Part shown: positions 16,431 through 25,476 of the stretch, one piece after another
Layout of the letters: every line of letters begins with the position of its first letter
How positions within the stretch are numbered: position 1 is the first letter of the stretch
Assembly (NCBI GenBank): GCA_965212075.1
Contig: OZ243043.1
Span: 1,426,001-1,490,000 of the forward strand
DNA length: 64,000 bases
Direction: 5' to 3'
Origin: CBDBUR01 sp965212075
GTDB lineage: Bacteria; Pseudomonadota; Alphaproteobacteria; JAPOUT01; G958296285
The notes under the pieces: generated by a model
Seen by the model: the letters and a program-made list of their open reading frames with translations, nothing else
Databases searched by the model: none
Told to the model about the DNA's origin: nothing
Program-made: the position numbers and the translations under genes

Positions 16431-17361
16431 AATGTCCGAGGATACCACGTCATCAAGCAAGCTGCCCGCCGGATTTTATGTCGTTGCCACGCCGATTGGC
16501 AATTTGCGTGATATCACTTTGCGCGCGCTGGACGTTTTGAGCGCCGCTAGCCTGATTCTCGCTGAAGATACGCGCCGGACGCGCAAATTGCTGTCTCATT
16601 ATAAGATCAAATCGCCGCCGCTGCGCGCTTTTCACGATCATAGTCCGGCAAAACATATCAGCCAGCTCACAATCAAGGTCGGCGATATCGTTGACGAGGG
16701 CGGCATCGTCGCGCTGGTCAGCGATGCCGGAACGCCGCTCATTTCCGATCCGGGGTTTGCGCTGCTGAAGCCATTGATCGCGCTACGTGTGCCGATTTTT
16801 CCGATTCCCGGGCCGTCCAGCGTCATGGCGGCGCTGAGCATTGCAGGCCTTCCGGCGCATATATTCACCTTTGTCGGATTCTTGCCGCCGCGCGCCGCGG
16901 CGCGCTTGAAATTTTTACAAAAACTTGCGGCTTCACCACACACATCATCGGGCGCATCATCGGGTGCCATCGTCCTTTTTGAAAGCGCGATGCGCTTGAC
17001 CAAAAGTCTGGCTGATCTGACAAAAGTTTTTGGCGCACAATGTCCGGCGTTCATCGCGCGCGAAATGACCAAAGCTTTTGAAGAGAAAAAACGCGGAACA
17101 TTAGGCGAATTGCAAGCCTTTTATGCTCAAGCGCCCCAGCCCAAAGGCGAGATCACGATGATCATTGCGCCCTTTATATCTTCTACGTCTATGTCTTCTG
17201 CTTCTCAACAGGAAGCTCGGGAACAAAATGCTCAAAATCAACGCGCGCAATCTCTGTCGCCCAGCCAAACGGCAGCAAAAATCGCCCGCGAAACCGGCCA
17301 GAGTCGTCGGGTTATTTATGCGCAGCTCGTCGCGGCGAAAAAAAATGACAGAAAAATCTAA
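16405..17361 (+). CDS. rsmI: 16S rRNA (cytidine1402-2'-O)-methyltransferase
   Basis: 318 residues. Adds the 2'-O-methyl group of m4Cm1402 in the ribosomal P site. The tetrapyrrole-methylase fold shows VATPIGNLRDITLRAL, LAEDTRRTRKLL, LVSDAGTPLISDPG and IPGPSSVMAAL, all hallmarks of RsmI. Three in-frame ATGs (16405, 16420, 16432) are candidates because the start is inside a tandem repeat. SSGASSGA near 181-188 is another 12-bp duplication (16945-16968). The C-terminal region 255-290 is a low-complexity Ser/Gln/Ala linker before RRVIYAQLVAAKK. Confidence 0.95.
   Translation: MPSKKMPSKMSEDTTSSSKLPAGFYVVATPIGNLRDITLRALDVLSAASLILAEDTRRTRKLLSHYKIKSPPLRAFHDHSPAKHISQLTIKVGDIVDEGGIVALVSDAGTPLISDPGFALLKPLIALRVPIFPIPGPSSVMAALSIAGLPAHIFTFVGFLPPRAAARLKFLQKLAASPHTSSGASSGAIVLFESAMRLTKSLADLTKVFGAQCPAFIAREMTKAFEEKKRGTLGELQAFYAQAPQPKGEITMIIAPFISSTSMSSASQQEAREQNAQNQRAQSLSPSQTAAKIARETGQSRRVIYAQLVAAKKNDRKI
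16945..16968 (+). repeat. 12-bp duplication inside rsmI
   Basis: tcatcgggcgca (16945) and tcatcgggtgcc (16957) match at 10 of 12 bases and encode SSGA twice in a loop. Confidence 0.7.
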
Positions 17362-17749
17362 TTTAACCAAAAAACGCGCGGCGGTAAAAAAAGGCCGCTT
17401 GGCCGAGAATCTGGCCTGTATGATGCTGATGGCGCGCGGCTTTCGCATTGTGGCGCGGCATTATCAACCCCGCCATCGCGGGATTGGCGCGGGCGAGATA
17501 GATATTATTGCGCGCAGGCGGCGGCTTGTCGTATTCATAGAAGTCAAGAGCCGCGCCGCGGGCGAGGTGAGAGAGGCGCTGTCGCCAGAGCAATGTCGGC
17601 GCATCATGCGCAGTGCGGAAATTTTTCTCGCACAAATGCCCGACGCGCAAAGGCCCGACGCGCATAAATTAACCGTGCGCTTTGATGCGGTGTTTTTCGG
17701 GCGGAATTTTTGGCCGCATTATGTCGCCAATGCTTGGCAGGAGGAGTGA
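17345..17749 (+). CDS. yraN: UPF0102 family protein YraN (predicted endonuclease fold)
   Basis: 134 residues from the ATG at 17345, which gives the usual family length and overlaps rsmI by 17 bases, the standard rsmI-yraN arrangement. The restriction-endonuclease-like core is visible: GRLAENLACMMLMARGFRIVARHY, GEIDIIARRRRLVVFIEVKSR with the metal-binding Asp and the E-x-K motif. The exact substrate of the family is unknown. PDAQRPDAHK near residue 100 is an in-frame 15-bp duplication. gshB follows 14 bases downstream. Confidence 0.9.
   Translation: MTEKSNLTKKRAAVKKGRLAENLACMMLMARGFRIVARHYQPRHRGIGAGEIDIIARRRRLVVFIEVKSRAAGEVREALSPEQCRRIMRSAEIFLAQMPDAQRPDAHKLTVRFDAVFFGRNFWPHYVANAWQEE
17638..17667 (+). 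repeat. 15-bp duplication inside yraN
   Basis: gcccgacgcgcaaag (17638) and gcccgacgcgcataa (17653) match at 13 of 15 bases, doubling the peptide PDA(Q/H)(R/K) in frame. Confidence 0.8.
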
Positions 17750-17763
17750 AAGGGAGGGATGGA

Positions 17764-18720
17764 TTGCAAATCGCGTTTCAAATAGATCCGGTGGAAAACT
17801 TAACCATCGCTGGAGATACCAGTTTCGCTCTGGCTCTAGAAGCGCAGGCGCGCGGCCATGATCTGTTTGTTTATCCGCCCGAAGCTTTATCGCAAATAGA
17901 CGGGCATTTGGTGGCGCGCGTACGCAAAGCGAAATTTCAAGATGTGCAGGGCGATCATGCAAAACTTGACGCGCCGCAAAGGCGCGACCTCGCCGCATTT
18001 GATGTGATTATGATGCGTCAAAATCCTCCCTTTGATATGCGCTACATCACCGCGACTTATTTTCTTGAAATGATTTCCCACAAGACGTTGATCATTAACG
18101 ATCCAGCATCGGTGCGCAATGCGCCGGAGAAAATTTTCCCTTTGCTCTTTCGTCAATTCATGCCGCCGACTTTGATCTCTTCAGATATTGACGAGATCAA
18201 AGATTTTCGCGCCGCCCAAGGTGCTATCGTGCTCAAGCCGCTCTACGGCGCTGCCGGCGAAGGCGTGATGCTGGTAGAGCCTCAAGACGTGAATTTTTTG
18301 GCCATGACCGCGATGATGCTGTCAGCTTACGGCCTGCCGCTGATCGCGCAAAAATTTATCCCCGATGTTCGCAAGGGCGATAAAAGGATTTTTTTGGTGG
18401 ATGGCCAGCCTCTCGCCGCATTGAACCGTGTGCCGCCTGAAGGCGAACTGCGCGCCAATCTGCAATGGGGTGCGCGCCCCTTCCTTGATGAGATTACGCC
18501 CTCAGAGCAAAAAATCTGCGATGTGCTGTCGCCGGTCCTGCACGAAAAAGGCATCGTGCTGGCAGGCATTGATCTCATCGCCGACCATTTGACCGAAATC
18601 AACATCACCTCGCCCACCGGCATCCGACAGATCAAGGATTTGGGCGGCCCTGATATCGCCGCCATCGCCTTAGATGTCATTGAAAAAAAGGCCCAAGACC
18701 AGCGAGACCGCCAGCGATGA
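17764..18720 (+). CDS. gshB: Glutathione synthetase
   Basis: 318 residues from TTG at 17764. The TTG is preceded by AGGGAGG with good spacing and yields the normal GshB N-terminus LQIAFQIDPVENLTIAGDTSF; an ATG at 17710 would overlap yraN. ATP-grasp enzyme joining glycine to gamma-glutamylcysteine. MRQNPPFDMRYITATYFLE, VLKPLYGAAGEGV, VRKGDKRIFLVDG and EINITSPTGIRQI (metal and substrate residues) are all present. The stop overlaps comM by four bases. The first-step gene gshA is not in the window. Confidence 0.96.
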   Translation: MQIAFQIDPVENLTIAGDTSFALALEAQARGHDLFVYPPEALSQIDGHLVARVRKAKFQDVQGDHAKLDAPQRRDLAAFDVIMMRQNPPFDMRYITATYFLEMISHKTLIINDPASVRNAPEKIFPLLFRQFMPPTLISSDIDEIKDFRAAQGAIVLKPLYGAAGEGVMLVEPQDVNFLAMTAMMLSAYGLPLIAQKFIPDVRKGDKRIFLVDGQPLAALNRVPPEGELRANLQWGARPFLDEITPSEQKICDVLSPVLHEKGIVLAGIDLIADHLTEINITSPTGIRQIKDLGGPDIAAIALDVIEKKAQDQRDRQR

Positions 18721-20267
18721 TCGCGCGCGGCCATACCGTTGCCTTTCAAGGCGTTGAAGCCGGACTCGTTGATGTTCAAGTGCAAATTGGCCGCGGTCTG
18801 CCTGCTTTTACGATTGTCGGTCTGGCTGACAAAGCCGTCGCTGAAAGCCGCGAACGCATTCGCGCCGCTCTGAACGGCATGGGGCTCAGCCTGCCGCCGA
18901 AGCGCATCATCGTCAATCTCGCGCCCGCCGATCTGCCCAAAGAAGGCAGCCATTATGATCTTCCCGTCGCGCTTGCTTTGCTCGCGGCGATGGAGATTGT
19001 GCCCGTGCCGGTGATTCAACGCTTCATCGCGCTGGGCGAACTCGGATTAGATGCTTCTATCGCGCCGGTCTCCGGCGTTTTGCCTGCTGCGATCAAAGCC
19101 TATGAGGCGAAGCTCGGCCTGATCTGTCCCCACGCTTGCGGCGGCCAAGCAGCGTGGTCGGGATTGGACGTCAAAGAAGAAGGGCTTTTGATCGCACCCG
19201 AAAATTTGCTGCAGCTCGTCAATCATTTCAAAGGCACACAATTACTCGCCACGCCGCAGCGCGGCAAGCTTGTTCATGACAATGTTCATCAAGCCGACCT
19301 CAAACGAGTTCGCGGCCAAGAAAGCGCCAAGCGCGCTTTGGAAATTGCCGCGGCAGGCTGCCATAATATGCTGATGTCCGGCCCGCCGGGCGCAGGCAAA
19401 TCTCTGCTTGCTGCCTGTGTGCCGGGCATTTCTCCGCCCTTGACCGCAAAGGAAGCGCTTGAAGTCAGCGTGATTCAAAGCCTGTCCGCACAGATGGACG
19501 CCGCTGATATGATAACCCAGCGGCCATTTCGCGCGCCGCATCATTCGGCGAGCCAAGCCGCGATGATCGGCGGCGGGCCGCGCGCCAAGCCGGGCGAAAT
19601 TTCACTCGCACATAATGGCATTTTGTTCCTTGATGAGTTTCCGGAATTTCCGCGTCAAGTTCTTGATTCTTTGCGCCAGCCTCTTGAAAGCGGCGAGACA
19701 TTGATCGCGCGTGCGCGTGCGCATATTGTTTATCCATCGCGTTTTCAGCTAATTGCTGCGATGAATCCATGCCGCTGCGGCTATGCGACCGATGCCTCAC
19801 GCGCCTGTGGCCGTCAGCCGCGCTGCGTACGTGAATATCAAGCGCGCATTTCAGGGCCTTTGATGGATCGCATTGATATTTTTATTGACGTGCCGCCAGT
19901 TGAAATTTCCGAGCTCGCTCTGCCCGAGGCCAAAGAGGGCAGCGAAGATGTGCGCAAGCGCATCATACATGCGCGCGCCATTCAGCAGGAAAGATTTTCC
20001 GGCGCAAAATATCCGCTTAACGCTTTCGTTGCTGATGAGCTGTTTGAAACTTTTTTTAAGCCCGATCCCGCAGGTGCTGCGTGGCTCGAAAAAGCCGCAG
20101 AAAAATGGGGTCTGTCGGCGCGCGGCTATCACCGCGTGTTGCGTGTCGCGCGCACCATCGCCGATCTGGCCGGAAGCGAGACGATCGCCAAGCCTCACAT
20201 CGCCGAAGCTTTGAGTCTGCGCCGCGACGCCGCAATGCCGCAAGATAAAACCAAAAAATCCGCGTGA
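18717..20267 (+). CDS. comM: YifB/ComM family Mg-chelatase-like AAA+ ATPase
   Basis: 516 residues. N-terminal ChlI/Lon-like domain (VQIGRGLPAFTIVGLADKAV), then an AAA+ Mg-chelatase domain with Walker A GPPGAGKS at 222-229, the RPFRAPHHSASQAAMIGGG segment and Walker B FLDEF, and a C-terminal domain with a CRCGY..CG..C zinc-ribbon-like cysteine set near 345-362. ComM is a hexameric helicase that promotes branch migration during natural transformation in some bacteria; here a broader recombination role is equally possible. ATG overlaps the gshB stop. Confidence 0.95.
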   Translation: MIARGHTVAFQGVEAGLVDVQVQIGRGLPAFTIVGLADKAVAESRERIRAALNGMGLSLPPKRIIVNLAPADLPKEGSHYDLPVALALLAAMEIVPVPVIQRFIALGELGLDASIAPVSGVLPAAIKAYEAKLGLICPHACGGQAAWSGLDVKEEGLLIAPENLLQLVNHFKGTQLLATPQRGKLVHDNVHQADLKRVRGQESAKRALEIAAAGCHNMLMSGPPGAGKSLLAACVPGISPPLTAKEALEVSVIQSLSAQMDAADMITQRPFRAPHHSASQAAMIGGGPRAKPGEISLAHNGILFLDEFPEFPRQVLDSLRQPLESGETLIARARAHIVYPSRFQLIAAMNPCRCGYATDASRACGRQPRCVREYQARISGPLMDRIDIFIDVPPVEISELALPEAKEGSEDVRKRIIHARAIQQERFSGAKYPLNAFVADELFETFFKPDPAGAAWLEKAAEKWGLSARGYHRVLRVARTIADLAGSETIAKPHIAEALSLRRDAAMPQDKTKKSA

Positions 20268-20269
20268 TA

Positions 20270-22543
20270 TTAGCGGTTCAGATCAAATGCCGCGAGCGCA
20301 GCCATGTTGACAAGCTCGGTCACCGAACAGCCCATCTGCATGATCTGCACCGAATGAGTGAGCCCAACCAGCATCGGGCCAAAAACAGTCGCTTTGCCTA
20401 ACTCCTCAAGCATCTTTGTCGAAATGCTCGCCGCGTGAATCGCGGGCATGATCAAAATATTCGCCGGGCCGGTCAGGCGGCAAAAAGGATAGAGTTTCAT
20501 CACATTCATGTTCAGCGCCACATCAGCCGACATTTCGCCTTCATATTCAAAATCCACGCCAGCTTTATCAAGCAGCTCCACCGCGCGGCTCATTTGCTGC
20601 GCGCGCTCGCCCATCTGGTAGCCGAAAGTAGAATAGGCCAAAAACGCCACCCGCGGCTCATAGCCTAAGCGCCGCGCCACCCGCGCGCTTTCAATCGCAA
20701 TCGCGGCGATCTCTTCTGCGCGGGGCATGTCGTGAACATTGGTATCGGCGACGAAAATTGTCCGCCCATCCGACGTCAGCAGCATGGAAATGCCCATCAC
20801 TGAACGGCCGCCGCGCGGCTTCAGCGCTGTGCGGACATCGTCCAATGCCGCGCTGTAATTTCTTGTCACGCCGGTGATCATCGCATCGGCCTCATCAAGA
20901 GCCAGCTTGCACGCACTCAGCACATTGCGGTCAAAAAGCAGCCGCACGCAATCGCGCTTGAGCAGGCCGCGCCGCCGCAGGCGCTCATAGAGAAAATCCG
21001 CATATTCCGCCGCGTGAGGATGCTGCGGCGTGTTTTCTTCAATGATCAAATTTTCGGTGCCCGGCAAATCTATTTTTTTCATCGCGCGCTCAATGTCTTC
21101 GCGCCGTCCGATCAAAATTGGCTCGCCCAGACCCATATCACGAAAGGTCAGCGCACCTCTGATCATTTGCTCCTCTTCGCCTTCCGAAAAAACCACCCGT
21201 TTGGGATGTTCACGCACATGGCGCGAAATGGTTTGAAAGGTCGCTGCGATGGGATTATGCAATGCGGATAGACGCGCGCGATAATCTTCCATGTCTATGA
21301 TGGGTTTGCGCGCCGCTCCCGATGCCATCGCCGCTTCCGCGACAGCCGGTGGAATCGTGTGAATCAAACGAGGATCAAAGGGCGCGGGAATGATATAATT
21401 TTTGCCAAAGTGCAGCCGCGTTCCCTGATAGGCATTGGCCACTTCATCGGGAACATCCGCGCGCGCAAGCTCGGCGAGCGCATGCGCGCAGGCAATCTTC
21501 ATCTCCTGATTGATCGTGCGCGCATGAACATCCAGCGCGCCGCGAAAAATATAGGGAAAGCCCAAAACATTATTCACTTGATTGGGATAATCCGATCTCC
21601 CCGTCGCGATGATCGCGTCATCGCGCACCCGCGCGACATCTTCAGGCGTGATTTCCGGATCAGGATTGGCCAGCGCAAAAATGATTGGCTGGTCATTCAT
21701 CGATTCAACCATCTCCTTGGTCAAAGCGCCTTTAACCGAAAGGCCCAGAAAAACATCAGCGCCTTTGATAGCCTCTTCCAAACTTTTAATCTCATTCGGA
21801 TGGGCAAGCTTTTCTTTCCATTGATTCATGCCGACATTGCGCCCTTTATAGATCGGCCCATTGCGGTCGCATAAAATCAAATTTTTGCGCTTGAACCCCA
21901 AAGCCAGAGCCAGCTCCGCACACGCAATGCCGGCTGCGCCCGCGCCATTGACGACCATGCGGCTGGTCTCAAACTTGCGTCCGGTCAGATAAAACGCATT
22001 GATCAAACCCGCCGTGCAGATGATCGCCGTGCCATGCTGGTCATCGTGAAACACCGGAATGTCCATCAATTCACGCAGTTTTTCTTCAATGATGAAACAA
22101 TTCGGCGCGCTGATATCTTCAAGATTGATCCCGCCAAAAGACGGCCCCAAATAGCGCACCGCCCCAATGAATTTCTCGCAATCCTCGGTATCCACTTCAA
22201 GATCAATCGCGTCAATGCCGGCAAAGCGCTTGAACAAAACCGCCTTGCCTTCCATCACCGGCTTGGCCGCCAGCGGCCCGAGATTGCCCAGCCCCAAAAT
22301 CGCCGAGCCGTTGGAAATCACCGCCACCAGATTGCCGCGGCTGGTATAATCAAAAACGCGGTCGGAATCCTCGGCGATCATCCGCACCGGCGCCGCAACG
22401 CCCGGCGAATAGGCCAGCGACAAATCCCGCTGCGTTGACATGGGCTTGGTCGCCACAATCTCAATCTTGCCCGGACGGCCCTCCTGATGAAACCTTAACG
22501 CCTCCTCATCAGTAAATTTTAAAGACTGGTCATCATCACTCAT
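20270..22543 (-). CDS. maeB: NADP-dependent malic enzyme with phosphotransacetylase-like C-terminus
   Basis: 757 residues, the large bacterial form. Oxidatively decarboxylates malate to pyruvate. The malic enzyme part (about 1-430) carries SLAYSPGVAAP, the metal site FHDDQHGTAII and the NADP-binding GAGAAGIACAEL; the rest (about 445-757) is a PTA-like domain thought to mediate allosteric control by acetyl-CoA. Convergent with comM with a two-base gap and divergent from mutS. Confidence 0.97.
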   Translation of the reverse strand: MSDDDQSLKFTDEEALRFHQEGRPGKIEIVATKPMSTQRDLSLAYSPGVAAPVRMIAEDSDRVFDYTSRGNLVAVISNGSAILGLGNLGPLAAKPVMEGKAVLFKRFAGIDAIDLEVDTEDCEKFIGAVRYLGPSFGGINLEDISAPNCFIIEEKLRELMDIPVFHDDQHGTAIICTAGLINAFYLTGRKFETSRMVVNGAGAAGIACAELALALGFKRKNLILCDRNGPIYKGRNVGMNQWKEKLAHPNEIKSLEEAIKGADVFLGLSVKGALTKEMVESMNDQPIIFALANPDPEITPEDVARVRDDAIIATGRSDYPNQVNNVLGFPYIFRGALDVHARTINQEMKIACAHALAELARADVPDEVANAYQGTRLHFGKNYIIPAPFDPRLIHTIPPAVAEAAMASGAARKPIIDMEDYRARLSALHNPIAATFQTISRHVREHPKRVVFSEGEEEQMIRGALTFRDMGLGEPILIGRREDIERAMKKIDLPGTENLIIEENTPQHPHAAEYADFLYERLRRRGLLKRDCVRLLFDRNVLSACKLALDEADAMITGVTRNYSAALDDVRTALKPRGGRSVMGISMLLTSDGRTIFVADTNVHDMPRAEEIAAIAIESARVARRLGYEPRVAFLAYSTFGYQMGERAQQMSRAVELLDKAGVDFEYEGEMSADVALNMNVMKLYPFCRLTGPANILIMPAIHAASISTKMLEELGKATVFGPMLVGLTHSVQIMQMGCSVTELVNMAALAAFDLNR

Positions 22544-22619
22544 GATTCACGCCTGCTCTCGCAATTTATTTTGTTGTTTTTGAAACCTTTTGGGATCGCT
22601 TTTCATCACGCCGATTTCC

Positions 22620-22643
22620 TTATAGCATGGCTTTATAGCATGG
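22620..22643 (+). repeat. 11-bp repeat at 13-bp period upstream of mutS
   Basis: ttatagcatgg occurs at 22620-22630 and 22633-22643, in the maeB-mutS divergent spacer about 40 bases before the mutS ATG. Confidence 0.88.
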
Positions 22644-22684
22644 TATGTATAAGGTCTAAATGAATTTAGGGATTCAGAACTCTT

Positions 22685-25468
22685 ATGTCCAAATCCACGC
22701 CGCAATCCGATGAGCCGCGCTCTTTAGAGCATCAGCTATTTGACGATCCGCAGCAAAAGCCAAACCCCTCATCACCGCCGCCTTCGGCAATCGTCACGCC
22801 GATGATGGCGCAATATCTGGAAATCAAGCGCGCTTACGACCAAGCGCTCTTATTCTATCGCATGGGCGACTTCTACGAGCTTTTCTTTGATGACGCCAAA
22901 ATCGCCGCCGCCGTGCTGGACATCGCGCTGACCAAGCGCGGCAAACACTTAGGCAAAGACATCCCCATGTGCGGCGTGCCGGTTCATGCTGCGGAAAATT
23001 ATATGCTTAAATTAATCCGCGCCGGACACCGCCTCGCTATCTGCGAGCAGGTCGAAACCGACGGCAAAAAACTCAAAAGCGGACAGCTCATGAAGCGCGA
23101 AGTCGTGCGCATGATCACGCCCGGCACGATCACCGAAGACAGCTTGCTCGCGCCGCGCGCGCATAATTATTTGCTCGCCATCGCGCCGCCGCCCACAAAA
23201 AAAATCACCGCGAAAAAAATCGCAGTAAATAAGGCAGCCTATGGGCTGGCTTGGGCGGATATTTCAACCGGCGATTTCCGCGCCACGATGGTCGAGGGCC
23301 ATCATCTGCTCACCGAAATTGCGCGCATTGCGCCTGAAGAAATCCTTATGCCGGAAGGTAGTGTGGCGGCCTTGCCCGAAAATATGCGCCGTCCGATTGA
23401 AGGTTTTTCTTTGGCGGAAATTTCTCCCTCCGGCTTTGACACAAAAGCCGCCGCGCGCCGCTTGGATGATGCTTTGGGGCAGGCGGCTTCTTTATCTTTG
23501 GCGTCTTTCGCGCCTCAAGCTTTGGGCGCTGCGGGCGCGCTGCTTGATTATGTTCAGATCACGCAAGTATCGTCCAAAGCCGCTTTGCGCATGCCGGTCA
23601 TTGAAGCGCGCGATGAATTTATGATGATTGATGAAGCTGCGCGCGCCAATTTGGAATTGACTCCGGCGCGCAATTCTGCGGACAAAAATTCGCTTTACGC
23701 GCTGGTTGATCGCACGTTCACAGGACCGGGCAGCCGCCTGCTGGCCTCGCGGCTGAACGCGCCTCTGCTGAGGCCAGACGCGATTGACGCGCGGCTTGAT
23801 GAAGTTGATTTTTTCTTCAAAGAAAATGAATTTCGTCAAATCTTGCGCGCTTTATTGAAACATTTGCCCGATATGCCGCGCGCTTTGTCGCGTCTGTCTT
23901 TTGGCCGCGCCGCGCCGCGTGATCTCGCGGCCATCCGCGACAGCTTGCGCCGCGCCAAAAAAATTCTTGTTGCCATATCGTCATCATCTTTCACCGAAAC
24001 CCTGCCCGGTAATTTGCGTCATGTCGCGCAGACATTGCAAAAGCCCGAAGCCGCACTCGCCGATAAATTGACGCGCGCTTTGGCTGATGAGATGCCGGTT
24101 TTGTTGCGACAAGGCGGCGTCGTTCGCGCCGGTTATGACGCCGCGCTTGATGCGCAGCGTGAGCGCGCGCGCGAAAATCGCCGCAAAATTATCGCTTTGC
24201 AGGTTGATTATGCGCGTCTAGCACAAATTAAGTCTTTGAAAATTCGCTATAATCATATGCTCGGCCATTATATTGAAACACCGGCGGCGGCGGGTGAAAA
24301 ATTATTGCGCGCGCCGCTCAATGAAAAATTCATTCACCGGCAAACGCTCGCCAATGTTTTGCGCTTTTCCACCGAGGAGCTGGCACAGCTCGCTTCTGTT
24401 GAGCTGTCTTCCCAAAGTGTTGCGGAAGCGCGCGAGAAAGAAATTTTCAACGGCTTAATCAACGAAGTGCTCGCCGTGCGCGGCCAGATCAGCGAGGCGG
24501 CGCACAGCCTCGCTGTCATTGATGTCGCGGCCGCGCTCGCCGCGCTGGCCGGTGAGCAAAATTACGTTCGCCCGCAGATTAATGATGGCTGCGCGTTTGA
24601 GGTCATTCAAGGCCGCCACCCCGTCGTTGAGGCGGCGCTCGCCAAAACCCATCAGGCCGCCTTCATCGCCAATGATTGCCAGCTTGATCCCGTAAAGGAT
24701 CATATTTGGCTCATCACCGGGCCGAACATGGCCGGTAAATCCACATTTTTGCGCCAAAATGCGCTAATCGCCATTCTGGCGCAGATGGGAAGTTTTGTGC
24801 CTGCCAAAGAAGTCAATATGGGGGTGATTGATCGTTTGTTCAGCCGTGTGGGTGCTGCCGACAATCTCGCTGCCGGACAGTCAACCTTTATGGTGGAAAT
24901 GGTTGAAGCCGCGATCATTCTCGCACAGGCGAGCGCACGCAGCTTTGTCATCATTGACGAAATTGGCCGCGGCACCGCGACTTTTGACGGCCTCGCGCTG
25001 GCTTGGGCGATCGTTGAGCACATACATAATGCCACAAAATGCCGCGCTTTGTTCGCCACCCATTTTCACGAACTGACGCAGCTTGAAAAAACTTTGCCGC
25101 ACATTGCCAATTACGCCATGCAGGCGCGTAAAACCGCACAAGGCATTGTTTTCTTGCACGAAATCGCTGCGGGTGCCGCACCCAGCTCTTATGGCATTCA
25201 AGTAGCGCGGTTGGCCGGACTGCCTTCACCGGTGCTTGCGCGCGCGGCGCAATTATTGGCTGAATTTGAAAAAAATGCCGCACCAAAAAATATGCCGCCG
25301 GAACCATTAGACTCATTAGCGCCATCAGAGCCATCCGTCGCGCCGCAAGAGGCTGTCCAGAAAAATATCAAAATGAAAGAGATTCTTGATGAATTTGATC
25401 CAGATCAGCTGACGCCGCGCCAAGCGCTTGACCTGCTCTACCGCATTAAACAAATTTATGATCAATAG
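22685..25468 (+). CDS. mutS: DNA mismatch repair protein MutS
   Basis: 927 residues. Recognises mismatches and starts methyl-independent or MutL-dependent repair. After a 35-residue low-complexity leader come TPMMAQYLEIKRAYDQALLFYRMGDFYELF (mismatch-binding Phe-x-Glu), the connector and lever domains, Walker A GPNMAGKST near 679, and the DEIGRGTATFDGLALAWA Walker B/signature. The C-terminal segment LTPRQALDLLYRIKQI is the conserved tetramerisation end. The start has no good ribosome binding site. Followed by glnD, a pairing normal in this class. Confidence 0.98.
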   Translation: MSKSTPQSDEPRSLEHQLFDDPQQKPNPSSPPPSAIVTPMMAQYLEIKRAYDQALLFYRMGDFYELFFDDAKIAAAVLDIALTKRGKHLGKDIPMCGVPVHAAENYMLKLIRAGHRLAICEQVETDGKKLKSGQLMKREVVRMITPGTITEDSLLAPRAHNYLLAIAPPPTKKITAKKIAVNKAAYGLAWADISTGDFRATMVEGHHLLTEIARIAPEEILMPEGSVAALPENMRRPIEGFSLAEISPSGFDTKAAARRLDDALGQAASLSLASFAPQALGAAGALLDYVQITQVSSKAALRMPVIEARDEFMMIDEAARANLELTPARNSADKNSLYALVDRTFTGPGSRLLASRLNAPLLRPDAIDARLDEVDFFFKENEFRQILRALLKHLPDMPRALSRLSFGRAAPRDLAAIRDSLRRAKKILVAISSSSFTETLPGNLRHVAQTLQKPEAALADKLTRALADEMPVLLRQGGVVRAGYDAALDAQRERARENRRKIIALQVDYARLAQIKSLKIRYNHMLGHYIETPAAAGEKLLRAPLNEKFIHRQTLANVLRFSTEELAQLASVELSSQSVAEAREKEIFNGLINEVLAVRGQISEAAHSLAVIDVAAALAALAGEQNYVRPQINDGCAFEVIQGRHPVVEAALAKTHQAAFIANDCQLDPVKDHIWLITGPNMAGKSTFLRQNALIAILAQMGSFVPAKEVNMGVIDRLFSRVGAADNLAAGQSTFMVEMVEAAIILAQASARSFVIIDEIGRGTATFDGLALAWAIVEHIHNATKCRALFATHFHELTQLEKTLPHIANYAMQARKTAQGIVFLHEIAAGAAPSSYGIQVARLAGLPSPVLARAAQLLAEFEKNAAPKNMPPEPLDSLAPSEPSVAPQEAVQKNIKMKEILDEFDPDQLTPRQALDLLYRIKQIYDQ

Positions 25469-25476
25469 GATCAAAC

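Noticed and set aside
21359..21874. 171-residue open frame antisense to maeB
   Set aside because: maeB is intact on the other strand and the translation has no recognisable motif.
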